A stretch of DNA of 46,441 bases, taken from NCBI RefSeq assembly GCF_021295315.1, contig NZ_JAIMJA010000014.1:1-46441 (forward strand). The letters are read 5' to 3'. Below, one piece after another: positions 26,655-35,395 of this stretch. The translations under genes were made by a program, and so were the position numbers. The first letter of the stretch is position 1. Every line of letters starts with the position of its first letter. The stretch is from Motilimonas cestriensis (GTDB taxonomy: Bacteria; Pseudomonadota; Gammaproteobacteria; Enterobacterales; CBDFNC01). Under the pieces are notes generated by a model. That model saw only the letters and a list, made by a program, of their open reading frames with translations. It did not search any database and was not told the DNA's origin.

Positions 26655-26681
26655 CATAAAAAAGCCAGCAAAATGCTGGCT
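26655..26681 (-). terminator. Internal terminator or attenuator between nusB and thiL
   Basis: On the minus strand AGCCAGCA-TTT-TGCTGGCT is followed by TTTTTATG, only 9 nt before the thiL start. The hairpin is short but has a tight loop and a good T-run, so partial termination is likely inside the cluster. Confidence 0.7.
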
Positions 26682-26705
26682 GTTATTGAGCTGTTTGTGC
26701 TCAGC

Positions 26706-27131
26706 TTATTTGTCTGATTGACGCATTTTTTGACTAACAGCGTATTTGTCTAATACACCATTGACGTACTTATGGCTTTCATCAGTAGCAAAATCTTTAG
26801 CTAATTCAATCGCTTCGTTGATTACCACTTTATAAGGGATGTCGCTGCGCTTGGTTAATTCAAACATAGCTAAACGTAAAATGGCTTTGTCTACTTGGTC
26901 CATATCATTTAGCTTACGCGCTAAATAAGGTGCAAGGGTATGGTCAAGTTCATCACAGTGTTGTATTACACCCGTCACTAAGTCACGGAAGTAATCTAAA
27001 TCTGTTTTGGCCAAGTCTTGATCAATTAAAAACTGGTCAATAATGTTGGCGACATTGGCTTGCGTCATCTGCCATTGATAAATAGCTTGTACAGCAAACT
27101 GGCGCGCACGGCGTCTTTCAGCGGGTTTCAC
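26706..27131 (-). CDS. nusB: Transcription antitermination factor NusB
   Basis: NusB with NusE binds boxA RNA in rRNA antitermination. The 141 residues are all-helical. They begin KPAERRRARQFAVQAIYQWQ, carry YFRDLVTGVIQHCDELD and LAMFELTKRSDIPYKVVINE, and end with an AIELAKDFATDESHKYVNG helix and VLDKYA. The start is GTG 27131 with AGGA 8 nt upstream, 11 nt after ribH. The ribH-nusB pairing is widespread. Confidence 0.96.
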   Translation of the reverse strand: MKPAERRRARQFAVQAIYQWQMTQANVANIIDQFLIDQDLAKTDLDYFRDLVTGVIQHCDELDHTLAPYLARKLNDMDQVDKAILRLAMFELTKRSDIPYKVVINEAIELAKDFATDESHKYVNGVLDKYAVSQKMRQSDK

Positions 27132-27142
27132 AGGGCAATTCC

Positions 27143-27610
27143 TTAATCTAGCTGAGCTAAAACATTAACCATTTCTAACGCGCCTAAAGCAGCTTCACTG
27201 CCTTTGTTACCCGCCTTGGTACCAGCACGCTCAATGGCTTGTTCAATGGTGTCGGTTGTTAACACACCAAAAGCCACTGGCACATCGTAATCCATTGATA
27301 CTTGTGCCAAACCTTTATTACATTCGCCAGCAACAAAATCAAAATGCGGCGTACCGCCACGGATCACGCAGCCTAATGCAATAATAGCATCGTATTTTTT
27401 ACTTGCCGCTACGCGTTTAGTGGCCAGTGGCAATTCAACTGCACCCGGTACACGTACAACGGTGATGTTTTCATCTTTCACTTGACCTGAACGCTTTAGC
27501 GTATCCAGAGCGCCAGCTAGCAAGCTTTCATTAATAAAGCTATTAAAGCGAGAAATTACAATGGCAACCTTTGCATTTGGCGCCGCAATCACACCTTCAA
27601 TCACATTCAT
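27143..27610 (-). CDS. ribH: 6,7-dimethyl-8-ribityllumazine synthase
   Basis: RibH condenses 5-amino-6-ribitylaminouracil with dihydroxybutanone phosphate to lumazine. The 155 residues include [20 protein letters not shown], the [13 protein letters not shown] substrate loop, [19 protein letters not shown] with the catalytic histidine, and [17 protein letters not shown]. It is complete and apparently active. ATG 27610 follows AGGATCTGAA. A 143-nt gap separates it from ribBX and may hold its own promoter. Confidence 0.97.
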   Translation of the reverse strand: MNVIEGVIAAPNAKVAIVISRFNSFINESLLAGALDTLKRSGQVKDENITVVRVPGAVELPLATKRVAASKKYDAIIALGCVIRGGTPHFDFVAGECNKGLAQVSMDYDVPVAFGVLTTDTIEQAIERAGTKAGNKGSEAALGALEMVNVLAQLD

Positions 27611-27645
27611 TTCAGATCCTGTTTCTTAACTTATAAATCGGCGCG

Positions 27646-27660
27646 ATTCTAGCATAGATC
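27646..27660 (-). promoter_or_regulatory. Possible extended -10 promoter for ribH-nusB
   Basis: On the minus strand TGCTAGAAT (an extended -10, TG-N-TAGAAT) lies about 35 nt before the ribH start in the 143-nt ribBX-ribH gap. No good -35 hexamer is seen. Confidence 0.3.
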
Positions 27661-27753
27661 AAACGCAGATTTCAGACATAAAACGTCTACTCAATAAAAA
27701 TAATCACCCAAGCCAACAGACTCAAGTGAAATCGGTATAGTTTATTGCTTAGT

Positions 27754-28863
27754 TTACTCGCTAATGTATTCCACCACTTCTAAACCAAAACCTGAAAGTG
27801 CATGGTATTTTTTCGGTGAGCTTAACAAGCGCATTTTGTTTACGCCCAAATCGGCTAAGATTTGCGAGCCTACACCGACGCGGCGACTGGCGCCTTGTGG
27901 TTTAGCAACTGCGCGCGTTTCACCGGCATCTTCTGCTTGGTAATGCTTCATACGCTCAATCAGCTGCGCCGAGCTTTCTTCGTTACCTAACACCACGAGT
28001 ACGCCGCCTTCTTTGGCGATACGATCCATGGCTTTAGCCAGAGGCCAAGTTTGCGACGCTTGACGGTCTGACAATAACACATCCCCCATCACACTCTGTA
28101 AATGCACCCGAACCAGCGTTGGGTCGCTAGCATTAATATCACCCTTAACTAATGCAAAGTGGGCTTGATTGTCGATGGTGTCTTGGTAGGTCACTAAGTC
28201 AAACTCACCATATGCTGTCGGCAATTTACATTGCGCCACGCGCTCAATGGTGGTTTCGTTGTTATTGCGGTATTCAATTAAATCGGCAACCGTGCCTAAT
28301 TTTAGGTCGTGCTTTTTAGCAAACACTTCTAAATCAGGACGACGCGCCATGGTGCCATCTTCATTTAAGATTTCAACGATCACGCCCGCGGGTGAAAAAC
28401 CGGCTAACCGCGCTAAATCACAGCCTGCTTCAGTGTGACCGGCGCGGGTTAACACGCCACCATTTTGCGCTTTTAGCGGAAAAATATGACCTGGCATAAC
28501 AATGTCATTTGCGCTGGCGTTGGGTGCGACGGCAGCTTGTACTGTGACCGCGCGATCAGCTGCGCTAATACCGGTTGTTACGCCCTCAGCCGCTTCAATC
28601 GACACTGTAAAATTAGTTGAAAATGCAGCGCTATTGTTATCAACCATTAATGGCAGCTTTAGTTGCGCACAGCGCTCTTCGGTCAAGGTTAAGCAGACTA
28701 AACCACGGCCATAGGTCGCCATAAAATTGATTGCTTCTGGGGTCACAGCATCAGCCGCCATGATCAAATCGCCTTCATTTTCACGGTCTTCATCATCCAT
28801 TAAAATGACCATTTTACCGGCGCGAAGGTCTTCAATTATTTCTTCTATTGTATTAAGTGCCAT
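27754..28863 (-). CDS. ribB: RibBX: DHBP synthase with degenerate GTP cyclohydrolase II-like domain
   Basis: The N-terminal ~200 residues form an intact 3,4-dihydroxy-2-butanone-4-phosphate synthase, which makes the four-carbon riboflavin precursor from ribulose-5-phosphate. The marks are [32 protein letters not shown], a [13 protein letters not shown] loop, GHIFPLKA and [16 protein letters not shown]. The C-terminal ~165 residues keep the outline of GTP cyclohydrolase II. They lack its zinc cysteines: where RibA has C.TGD..GS.RCDC, this has [17 protein letters not shown]. This matches the RibBX variant known in many Proteobacteria, so a separate ribA is expected elsewhere. The total is 369 residues. 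It follows ribE by 12 nt. Confidence 0.92.
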   Translation of the reverse strand: MALNTIEEIIEDLRAGKMVILMDDEDRENEGDLIMAADAVTPEAINFMATYGRGLVCLTLTEERCAQLKLPLMVDNNSAAFSTNFTVSIEAAEGVTTGISAADRAVTVQAAVAPNASANDIVMPGHIFPLKAQNGGVLTRAGHTEAGCDLARLAGFSPAGVIVEILNEDGTMARRPDLEVFAKKHDLKLGTVADLIEYRNNNETTIERVAQCKLPTAYGEFDLVTYQDTIDNQAHFALVKGDINASDPTLVRVHLQSVMGDVLLSDRQASQTWPLAKAMDRIAKEGGVLVVLGNEESSAQLIERMKHYQAEDAGETRAVAKPQGASRRVGVGSQILADLGVNKMRLLSSPKKYHALSGFGLEVVEYISE

Positions 28864-28875
28864 GACGACTTTCCC

Positions 28876-29535
28876 TTATTTTAAGAAACCTGACTCTGCT
28901 AACAAACTCATGGTAACACCTGACGGTGCCTTTTCTGCGGCTTTATCGCCTAATAATAAACGCTCTAAATAACGTGCAATTAAGTCAACTTCAAGGTTCA
29001 CTTGAGTGCCCGCTTTAAAATGGGTAATAGTAGTTTCACCGCTGGTATGAGGCACGATGGTTAGCTTAAACTCACAACCATTAACCTCATTTACTGTTAA
29101 GCTAATGCCATCAACGGTAATGGAGCCTTTGTGGGCAATATATTTAGCCGACTCGGGTGGGCAGCTTAACCAGAACTCTGTGGCACGGCCTAAGTCATGC
29201 CGAGAAATAACTGTCGCCACGCCATCAACATGACCGCTAACAATGTGGCCACCAAAGCGTGATTGCGGCATCATGGCTTTTTCTAGGTTCACCAAACTGC
29301 CTACTTTGGCATGGGCAAAGCTACTTAACTTAAGGGTTTCTACACTTAAATCAGCACTAAAGCTATTTGAACCAAGGGCGGTGACCGTTAAGCACACACC
29401 ATTGGTAGCTATGCTGTCGCCCAATTGCACGTCAGATAAATCCAACTTGCCGGTATTGACCGTTAAACTAATGTCTTTTCCAGTTGGTTTAATCTTGCTG
29501 ATGGTTCCCACTGCCGCCACGATTCCAGTAAACAT
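28876..29535 (-). CDS. ribE: Riboflavin synthase alpha subunit
   Basis: This enzyme dismutates two lumazines into riboflavin. The 219 residues are two lumazine-binding barrels in tandem. The first begins MFTGIVAAVGTI and has DSIATNGVCLTV and FGGHIVSGHVDGVA. The second has YIAHKGSITVDGISLTVNEV and LTIVPHTSGETTI. It is complete. ATG 29535 sits behind AGGTGAAAC. It lies between ribD and ribBX on the same strand. Confidence 0.97.
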   Translation of the reverse strand: MFTGIVAAVGTISKIKPTGKDISLTVNTGKLDLSDVQLGDSIATNGVCLTVTALGSNSFSADLSVETLKLSSFAHAKVGSLVNLEKAMMPQSRFGGHIVSGHVDGVATVISRHDLGRATEFWLSCPPESAKYIAHKGSITVDGISLTVNEVNGCEFKLTIVPHTSGETTITHFKAGTQVNLEVDLIARYLERLLLGDKAAEKAPSGVTMSLLAESGFLK

Positions 29536-29582
29536 GTTTCACCTGTCTTTCAATGATTGCCGCTTGTAGCGACACCTATTCG

Positions 29583-30677
29583 TTATTGTTTGGGTACGCA
29601 AATTAACCTTAAGTCTGGACCAATTAAATCAACTTGCTTAAGGCTTAACTCTGGCACTTGGCTCATTTGCGTATATTCGGGTAAGTCTACTAAACCTCGG
29701 CTACTTGAGCCCATTAGTTTCGGCGCTTGATACAAAATAAACTCATCAACGAGGTTTTCAGCCAATAACGCACCCGCTAGTGTCTGCCCAGCTTCGACCC
29801 AAACACTGTTAAATGATAGCGTGGCTAGCTTTAGCATCAATTCAGATAAACAAACATGGCCATTTTGCTCTGCAATCACAAGGGTCTTGGCTTGGGTATT
29901 TTTATGCTCGCTACTGGCCACCAGATAAGTATCCCCCGGCAAGCCAAATAGTTGATAGTGCTGATCAAGCTGCTGGCGATTATCAATGATCACCCGCGCC
30001 GGCTGGCGCAGCTGATCTTGACTAATTATCGAATGCAATGGGGTGAGCTCTGACCAACGCACATTCAATGAGGGATTATCCGCAATCACTGTGCCTGAGC
30101 CCGATAAAATCACATCGCTTTTGGCGCGAAACAACTGCACATCTGCGCGCGCTTCACTGCTGGTTATCCATTTACTTTGACCATTTTTTAACGCAGTGCG
30201 GCCATCTAAACTAGCGGCTAATTTTAGCCTTACAAAGGGGCGCCCGTGTTGGCGGCGAAACCATAAATCATGATTAAGCGCCTTTGCTTCTGATTCAAGT
30301 AGGCCGATTGCAACGGCAATATTGCCTTGTTCACATACGTTGCGCCATTCAGTTTGCTCAGGCTCAAGTAAACAAGCCAGCTGCAACTGTTTAATGCCTA
30401 ACGTCACTAGGATTTGTGCTAGTTCATGACTGGGCTCAGAGGTTAAATAAACCGTATCGCAATCTTGTTCGGAGCGCAGCAAAGCTTGTGCTTGCTGGAA
30501 AATAGCACAGCGCTCTATTGAGGTTTTTCGGGCGCTGCTTGCGACCACGTTACCAGAGAGGGTAAACACCCCGGCAAAGTTAGCCGCAGGTGCTGTGGTA
30601 TAAATGCCCGTCGCTGCAAGCTCAATGGCTTGCGCCATTAAACGGCGCTCTAAGGTCTGGTTAGAAGTGTCAGACAA
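29583..30677 (-). CDS. ribD: RibD with intact reductase but degenerate deaminase domain
   Basis: Normal RibD deaminates and then reduces the riboflavin pyrimidine intermediate. The C-terminal reductase half here looks complete: FVRLKLAASLDGRTALKNGQ, KWITSSEARADVQLFR, ILSGSGTVIADNPSLNVRW and SVWVEAGQTLAGALL. The N-terminal ~140 residues keep the outline (AQAIELAATGIYTT). They lack the catalytic HAE, with TSIERCAIF in its place, and the zinc-binding PC...CC: EPSHELAQIL replaces EPCSHHGRTPPCC. Deamination by this protein is therefore unlikely. The start is uncertain: TTG 30677 just after the nrdR stop fits the family's N-terminus; GTG 30710 or ATG 30638 are alternatives. About 364 residues. Confidence 0.85.
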   Translation of the reverse strand: MSDTSNQTLERRLMAQAIELAATGIYTTAPAANFAGVFTLSGNVVASSARKTSIERCAIFQQAQALLRSEQDCDTVYLTSEPSHELAQILVTLGIKQLQLACLLEPEQTEWRNVCEQGNIAVAIGLLESEAKALNHDLWFRRQHGRPFVRLKLAASLDGRTALKNGQSKWITSSEARADVQLFRAKSDVILSGSGTVIADNPSLNVRWSELTPLHSIISQDQLRQPARVIIDNRQQLDQHYQLFGLPGDTYLVASSEHKNTQAKTLVIAEQNGHVCLSELMLKLATLSFNSVWVEAGQTLAGALLAENLVDEFILYQAPKLMGSSSRGLVDLPEYTQMSQVPELSLKQVDLIGPDLRLICVPKQ

Positions 30678-30681
30678 AGTG

Positions 30682-31131
30682 TTATTTTTCCAGTTTGGCG
30701 ATTTCTTCACCAAATTCTTTCACGTCTTTAAATGAGCGATACACAGAAGCAAAGCGTACATAAGCCACTTTATCTAAATTTTTCAACGCTTCCATGACTA
30801 GCTCACCAAGCATTTTTGATGGCACTTCTCGCTCACCTGTCGCGCGTAATTGCGACATTATTTGATTCACTGCTTTATCGACAGCTTCGGTAGAAACGGG
30901 ACGTTTTTCTAATGCGCGATGCACGCCACCCATTAACTTATCTTCGTTAAACGGCTCGCGGCTGCCATCGGATTTAATGATCCTTGGCATCACCAACTCG
31001 GCTGATTCAAAGGTAGTAAAGCGCTCTTTACACTGATTACATTCGCGACGACGACGAACCTGATGACCATCAGACACCAAGCGGGAATCAATCACTTTGG
31101 TGTCTTGAACACCACAAAAAGGGCAATGCAT
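30682..31131 (-). CDS. nrdR: Transcriptional repressor NrdR
   Basis: NrdR is a zinc and ATP/dATP-binding repressor of ribonucleotide reductase genes. The 149 residues match E. coli NrdR. The zinc ribbon is [17 protein letters not shown] with [16 protein letters not shown]. The ATP-cone holds [18 protein letters not shown] and [14 protein letters not shown] chose ATG 31131, with AGGGA six nt upstream, over a TTG one codon earlier. It heads the nrdR-rib-nusB-thiL-pgpA run, after the glyA terminator. Confidence 0.97.
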   Translation of the reverse strand: MHCPFCGVQDTKVIDSRLVSDGHQVRRRRECNQCKERFTTFESAELVMPRIIKSDGSREPFNEDKLMGGVHRALEKRPVSTEAVDKAVNQIMSQLRATGEREVPSKMLGELVMEALKNLDKVAYVRFASVYRSFKDVKEFGEEIAKLEK

Positions 31132-31186
31132 CAAAAATCCCTAATAATCAGTAAGCAAACAGGCGTTCAGTTTACCACTTACTGCA

Positions 31187-31217
31187 TAAAAAAAAAGGCT
31201 GCCCTTGGGGCAGCCTC
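31187..31217 (-). terminator. glyA terminator
   Basis: On the minus strand AGGCTGCCC-CAA-GGGCAGCCT is followed by a run of ten T. It is a very strong intrinsic terminator between glyA and nrdR. Confidence 0.95.
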
Positions 31218-31253
31218 TATTGCAGTCATAATGCGAAACTAATCTAGGATTAA

Positions 31254-32507
31254 TTAAGCGTAAACAGGGTTCGCTTTACAAAGCGCAACCACTTTACCTT
31301 TAACCGCTTCAATAACCGACTCGTCATTGATGTTGTCTAGTACGTCACACATCCAACCCGCTAATGCTTTCGCGTCGTCAACTTTAACGCCACGACGTGT
31401 TAGTGCTGGTGTACCAATACGTAGACCAGATGTCACGAACGGTGAGCGAGGATCGTTTGGTACTGAGTTTTTGTTTACAGTGATGTTCGCGCGGCCTAGG
31501 GCTGCATCCGCATCTTTACCTGTGTATTCTTTGTCGATTAGGTCAACAAGGAATAAGTGGTTGTCAGTGCCGTCAGAAACAATTTTAAAACCACGTGCTT
31601 TAAATACTTCAACCATGGCTTTAGCGTTGTCTAGTACGCCTTGCTGGTAAGCTTTAAATTCTGGCTCCATCGCTTCTTTAAATGCAACCGCTTTTGCCGC
31701 GATAACGTGCATTAAAGGACCACCTTGACCGCCAGGGAATACTGCTGAGTTTAGTTTCTTCTCAATTTCTTCGTTAGCTTTAGCAAGGATAAGACCACCA
31801 CGTGGACCTGCTAGTGTTTTATGCGTAGTCGTTGTGGTTACGTCAGCAATTTGCACTGGGTTAGGGTATAAACCCGCTGCCACTAGGCCGGCTACGTGTG
31901 CCATATCAACAAATAGGTAAGCACCTACTTTGTCTGCGATATCGCGAAAACGCTGCCAATCAACAATGCCTGAGTATGCAGAGAAACCAGCAACAACCAT
32001 TTTTGGCTTATGTTCAACCGCTAAACGCTCGATTTCGTCGTAATCTAGTTTACCCGTTACTGGGTCAATGCCGTATTGAACTGCATTATAGATTTTGCCT
32101 GAAGAGCTTACTGATGCACCGTGAGTTAAGTGACCACCGTGTGCTAGGCTCATGCCTAAAATAGTGTCGCCTGGGTTAAGCAGCGCTTGGTAAACAGCAG
32201 AGTTTGCTTGAGAGCCAGCGTGTGGCTGTACGTTAGCGTAATCAGCACCAAATAGCTCTTTAGCACGGTCAATCGCTAATTGTTCAGCGATATCAACATA
32301 TTCACAACCACCGTAGTAACGCTTGTAAGGATAACCTTCAGCGTATTTGTTAGTCAGTTGGCTGCCTTGCGCTTCCATTACACGTGGGCTGGTATAGTTT
32401 TCTGACGCGATTAGTTCGATGTGTTCTTCTTGACGAACCACTTCATTGGTCATGGATTCCCATAACTCTGGATCATAATCGGCTATGTTCATATCACGCT
32501 TAAGCAT
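31254..32507 (-). CDS. glyA: Serine hydroxymethyltransferase
   Basis: GlyA converts serine and tetrahydrofolate into glycine and methylene-tetrahydrofolate with pyridoxal phosphate. The 417 residues equal the E. coli length. Marks are [40 protein letters not shown], the [13 protein letters not shown] segment, [19 protein letters not shown] and the PLP lysine in [16 protein letters not shown]. An AGGAG site lies 6 nt before ATG 32507. It has its own terminator, so it is monocistronic. Confidence 0.98.
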   Translation of the reverse strand: MLKRDMNIADYDPELWESMTNEVVRQEEHIELIASENYTSPRVMEAQGSQLTNKYAEGYPYKRYYGGCEYVDIAEQLAIDRAKELFGADYANVQPHAGSQANSAVYQALLNPGDTILGMSLAHGGHLTHGASVSSSGKIYNAVQYGIDPVTGKLDYDEIERLAVEHKPKMVVAGFSAYSGIVDWQRFRDIADKVGAYLFVDMAHVAGLVAAGLYPNPVQIADVTTTTTHKTLAGPRGGLILAKANEEIEKKLNSAVFPGGQGGPLMHVIAAKAVAFKEAMEPEFKAYQQGVLDNAKAMVEVFKARGFKIVSDGTDNHLFLVDLIDKEYTGKDADAALGRANITVNKNSVPNDPRSPFVTSGLRIGTPALTRRGVKVDDAKALAGWMCDVLDNINDESVIEAVKGKVVALCKANPVYA

Positions 32508-32884
32508 CCGTATCTCCTGACTAAATGCAAATTACAACTGAGTTGACAACGATGTTTACAACTGTGTTCAGTTTTGAAGTTGCGTATTTTACCTGCACTG
32601 GCTCACATTTCCCAGCCCCAAATGTTGAATAAATCTCATCGAGAAAATGAAACGAATTAATACGAGGCGAGTTGTTTACGAGATCAAGTGCCTCTCAGTA
32701 GTATTTACCCGTACTTTTAACCTTTACCCGCCTATATTTAACCTCTGTTTTGTTTACGCCTATCGCTGCTAGATAAAATATGTTTTACGCAAAACGTCGG
32801 GTTATCGTCTTTATTTATACTCTGATTGATCAAACAAACTAGGCTATGCGTATTCTGCAATTTAAATTTGTTCAAGGCCGCCCC
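32508..32884. other. Divergent glyA / CRY-DASH control region
   Basis: The 377-nt gap holds the glyA promoter on the minus strand and the ECF-type promoter of the cryptochrome gene on the plus strand (32827-32852). A TTCAGTTTTGAA inverted repeat at about 32569-32580 is weakly like a LysR-type (MetR) half-site pair but is not assigned. I saw no PurR-like operator and no riboswitch structure. Confidence 0.45.
32827..32852 (+). promoter_or_regulatory. Candidate ECF (RpoE/ChrR-type) sigma promoter of CRY-DASH
   Basis: TGATCA at 32827-32832 and CGTA at 32849-32852 are 16 nt apart. Sigma factors of the RpoE-ChrR singlet-oxygen family recognise TGATC(C) and CGTA elements with about this spacing, and photolyase/cryptochrome genes are frequent targets. 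The predicted start of transcription near 32860 lies upstream of ATG 32885. Confidence 0.5.
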
Positions 32885-34192
32885 ATGACAACACGAGGTA
32901 TTTACTTCTTTTCTAACGATCTTCGTTTACACGACAACACATTATTAGCGCAAGCGGCAGGTGAAGTAGATGAACTGATATGCCTCTATATCGACGATAC
33001 ACTGTTTCCATCAGCGCGATACCGACCAGAGCCATTGTCAACTAAGCGAAACTTATTCAAAGAAGCTAGTCTTGCCGCCTTAGAAAGTCAATTAGCCAAC
33101 TTAGGCCAGATGTTATGGCGCTATCAGGCTAGCTCGCTGAAGCAGGTCTACGCCTTAATCAGCCACCTTGAAATTAACCTTGCCTATGTCAGTAAACAGG
33201 TGGGATGGTTTGAACAACAAGTATTCCATCAAATTGCAACCAACGCGCCGCAGCTAAATTGGCAAGTCGGTAATAATCATACGCTGTGGAGTGAGGCAGA
33301 GCTGCCCTTTAAACTGTCAGAGCTGCCCGGTAGCTTTACCGGGTTTCGTAAAAAAGTTGAATCTCTTGCTACAAAAGCCCCACTAATTAAACCAAGCAGC
33401 CTACCTAGACCGATGCATTTTCAATCGGATAAATTCAGTTTAAGCCGGCAAAACCAAGTTAGTCTGGGCAATGAATCTTTTAACGGTGGCGAACAGGCAG
33501 GGTTAACACATCTTGCGCAATACTTTGATTCTAATGCTCCTTCTTATTACAAAACCGTCAGAAACGAGCTCGATGGCTGGGAAAGTTCAACCAAGTTTTC
33601 ACCTTGGCTGGCTAATGGCTGTTTGTCTGCCAAGCAAATATTAACCGAGCTCAACACTTTTGAACGCCACCATGGCGCCAATGAATCGACCTATTGGATC
33701 TACTTCGAGCTGCTATGGCGTGAATATTTTCAGTGGTATGGGCATCGCCATCAGCAGCAATTATTTACCTTCACTGGCATTAAAAAGCAGTCGCCTTTAA
33801 CCAGCTTTTATCCTGAGCGTTTTGCCAAGTGGTGCCAGGGGCAAACGCCCTACCCACTCGTGAATGCTTGTATGAAGCAGCTTAATCAAACAGGTTATAT
33901 GTCTAACCGAGGCCGTCAAATTGTTGCCAGCTGTTTGGTGAATGAATTGCAAATCGACTGGCGCTATGGCGCACGCTATTTTGAACAACAGTTAATTGAT
34001 TATGACGTAGCCAGTAACTGGGGCAATTGGCAATATTTAGCGGGTGTCGGCGCCGATCCGCGAGGGCAAAGACATTTCGATTTAACCAAACAAACTCAGC
34101 TGTTTGATCCGCAAGGAAAATTTATTGAAAAATGGCAAGGTCAATGTGATTTAGCCCTCGATAGCGTCGATGCCGCAGACTGGCCTTGTTAG
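32885..34192 (+). CDS. Cryptochrome-DASH / photolyase family protein
   Basis: CRY-DASH proteins bind FAD and an antenna cofactor and repair single-stranded pyrimidine dimers or sense blue light. The 435 residues start with RGIYFFSNDLRLHDNTLLAQ and have LPGSFTGFRKKVES typical of the DASH class. The FAD domain contains SSTKFSPWLANGCLSAKQIL, YWIYFELLWREYFQW, TGYMSNRGRQIVAS and the WRYGARYFEQQLIDYDVASN helix. A NWGNWQYLAGVGADPRGQRHFD tract, DASH-like, ends the core. I chose ATG 32885 (AAGG 7 nt upstream) over 32846, which would fall inside the predicted promoter. It is monocistronic. Confidence 0.9.
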   Translation: MTTRGIYFFSNDLRLHDNTLLAQAAGEVDELICLYIDDTLFPSARYRPEPLSTKRNLFKEASLAALESQLANLGQMLWRYQASSLKQVYALISHLEINLAYVSKQVGWFEQQVFHQIATNAPQLNWQVGNNHTLWSEAELPFKLSELPGSFTGFRKKVESLATKAPLIKPSSLPRPMHFQSDKFSLSRQNQVSLGNESFNGGEQAGLTHLAQYFDSNAPSYYKTVRNELDGWESSTKFSPWLANGCLSAKQILTELNTFERHHGANESTYWIYFELLWREYFQWYGHRHQQQLFTFTGIKKQSPLTSFYPERFAKWCQGQTPYPLVNACMKQLNQTGYMSNRGRQIVASCLVNELQIDWRYGARYFEQQLIDYDVASNWGNWQYLAGVGADPRGQRHFDLTKQTQLFDPQGKFIEKWQGQCDLALDSVDAADWPC

Positions 34193-34201
34193 GCAGCAAT
34201 A

Positions 34202-34227
34202 AAAAAGCCACGTCGATGCGTGGCTTA
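34202..34227. terminator. Bidirectional terminator between CRY-DASH and rraB
   Basis: AAGCCACG at 34205-34212 pairs with CGTGGCTT at 34219-34226 around six nt. On the minus strand it is followed by TTTTTTATT, so it mainly serves rraB. On the plus strand the tail is only ATAAATT. Confidence 0.75.
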
Positions 34228-34256
34228 TAAATTGTTAGCTTAGCGGGCTAACGAAC

Positions 34257-34622
34257 CTACTCTTCGTCACCTTCGAAGTAAGTGCCCCAACCATCGTAAG
34301 TGACGTCAAACGACTCACAAATCGCTAAAATTGCGCTGACGTCTTCCATGATTGCTTCTGGTGACAGCTCCATTTCCACTATCACGTCAAAGCTGAAAAT
34401 AGTTTCGCCATCTTCGGTTTCAACTTCTTCAGGGTCGGTCACTTCGTAGCCTTTCTTAAAACAGGCGATAGCCACTTTTTCCAGCACATCGAAATCAGTT
34501 GATGCAACATGGTGCTCAATCATATATTCCGCATCAGGATCACTGCCATCTTCTAGCAGGTTATTGATGGTTTCGAGGCTTTCTAATTCAAACTCTTTTA
34601 ATAACTCTTCAAAACTGCTCAT
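34257..34622 (-). CDS. rraB: Ribonuclease E inhibitor RraB
   Basis: RraB binds RNase E and alters degradosome composition and mRNA turnover. The 121-residue acidic protein has NNLLEDGSDPDAEYMIEHHV, LEKVAIACFKKGYEV and DVTYDGWGTYFEGDEE, matching E. coli RraB, though with a shorter acidic tail. Its start overlaps the plsC stop by 4 nt (ATGA), so it is coupled to plsC. Confidence 0.93.
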   Translation of the reverse strand: MSSFEELLKEFELESLETINNLLEDGSDPDAEYMIEHHVASTDFDVLEKVAIACFKKGYEVTDPEEVETEDGETIFSFDVIVEMELSPEAIMEDVSAILAICESFDVTYDGWGTYFEGDEE

Positions 34623-35368
34623 GCGAGATCCCTTTTGATTGCGCCGTCACCATGACGGTGAGCTTCGGCGCTGATTTCTTGATATTTTTCTTCCATGCGC
34701 TGCTGACACAGTGCCATCAACTCACGGACATTGTCTTTGTTGTAGCCTGAGGTATCGATGGGCTCAAGCATTTCAACAATCACTTCACCGTTATTCCAGC
34801 GGTTCCACTTTACCTGATCATGGGTGTCTGACACTACTGTAGGTACAATCGGCACCCCGGCTTGAATGGCGGTATGGAACGCGCCCGTTTTAAACTTCAT
34901 TAAGCCACGGCCACGGCTACGGGTGCCTTCAGGAAACATCATTACCGATAAATGGCCCTGTTTAATTTTGTTGGCCACAGTGTTAATGGTATTAACGGCG
35001 CGACCACGGTTATCCCGATCTAATAAAATATTCCCCGTTAGCCAGTATAGTGGGCCAAAGAACGGGATCCAAACTAAGCTCTTTTTACCAATCGACACCA
35101 CATTAGGCAGCACCGCCGCAGTGAGTGTTACCATATCATAGTTGTTTTGATGATTAGCAATATGCACTGCAGGGCCAATTTTTTCGGCATTTTCTGGCAT
35201 GCGCACAACGAGGTTAATCCCCATAAAGCGAGATGACTTAGCGAGTAAGTTTGCAATACGATAACAATTCTTCGGGTTGCGCGGTCGCAATAACGACCAC
35301 AGCGAGCCAAAAACTGACACTAAGATAAAAAAGAGGCTTAAAAAAATACCTCTTAAGATTAATAACAT
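34619..35368 (-). CDS. plsC: 1-acyl-sn-glycerol-3-phosphate acyltransferase
   Basis: PlsC acylates lysophosphatidate to phosphatidate on the inner membrane. The 249 residues begin with a membrane helix (LILRGIFLSLFFILVSVF). The acyltransferase motif HQNNYD (HX4D), a LVWIPFFGPLYWLTGNILLD block, MMFPEGTRSRGRGLMKFKTG and GVPIVPTVVSD follow. The start is ATG 35368 with GAGG upstream, 27 nt after parC. Confidence 0.95.
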   Translation of the reverse strand: MLLILRGIFLSLFFILVSVFGSLWSLLRPRNPKNCYRIANLLAKSSRFMGINLVVRMPENAEKIGPAVHIANHQNNYDMVTLTAAVLPNVVSIGKKSLVWIPFFGPLYWLTGNILLDRDNRGRAVNTINTVANKIKQGHLSVMMFPEGTRSRGRGLMKFKTGAFHTAIQAGVPIVPTVVSDTHDQVKWNRWNNGEVIVEMLEPIDTSGYNKDNVRELMALCQQRMEEKYQEISAEAHRHGDGAIKRDLA

Positions 35369-35395
35369 AAATACCTCAATAACCTATTAATTTCT

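Noticed and set aside
30638-30713. Sequencing frameshift hiding a normal RibD deaminase domain
   Set aside because: The frame is continuous from the N-terminal helix through the reductase with alignable residues on both sides of the missing motifs, so the motifs are truly changed.
28864-31253. FMN riboswitch for the rib genes
   Set aside because: Gaps inside the cluster are 4-122 nt and show no RFN-element conserved segments; the only longer gap (ribBX-ribH, 143 nt) shows none either.
32508-32845. Glycine riboswitch or PurR site before glyA
   Set aside because: No tandem aptamer-like helices and no ACGCAAACGTTTGCGT-like operator; ACGCAAAACGTCGG near 32787 matches only one half.
32846-32884. 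Longer N-terminus for CRY-DASH
   Set aside because: The extra 13 residues are not family-like and lie over the predicted -10 element; ATG 32885 has AAGG at good spacing.
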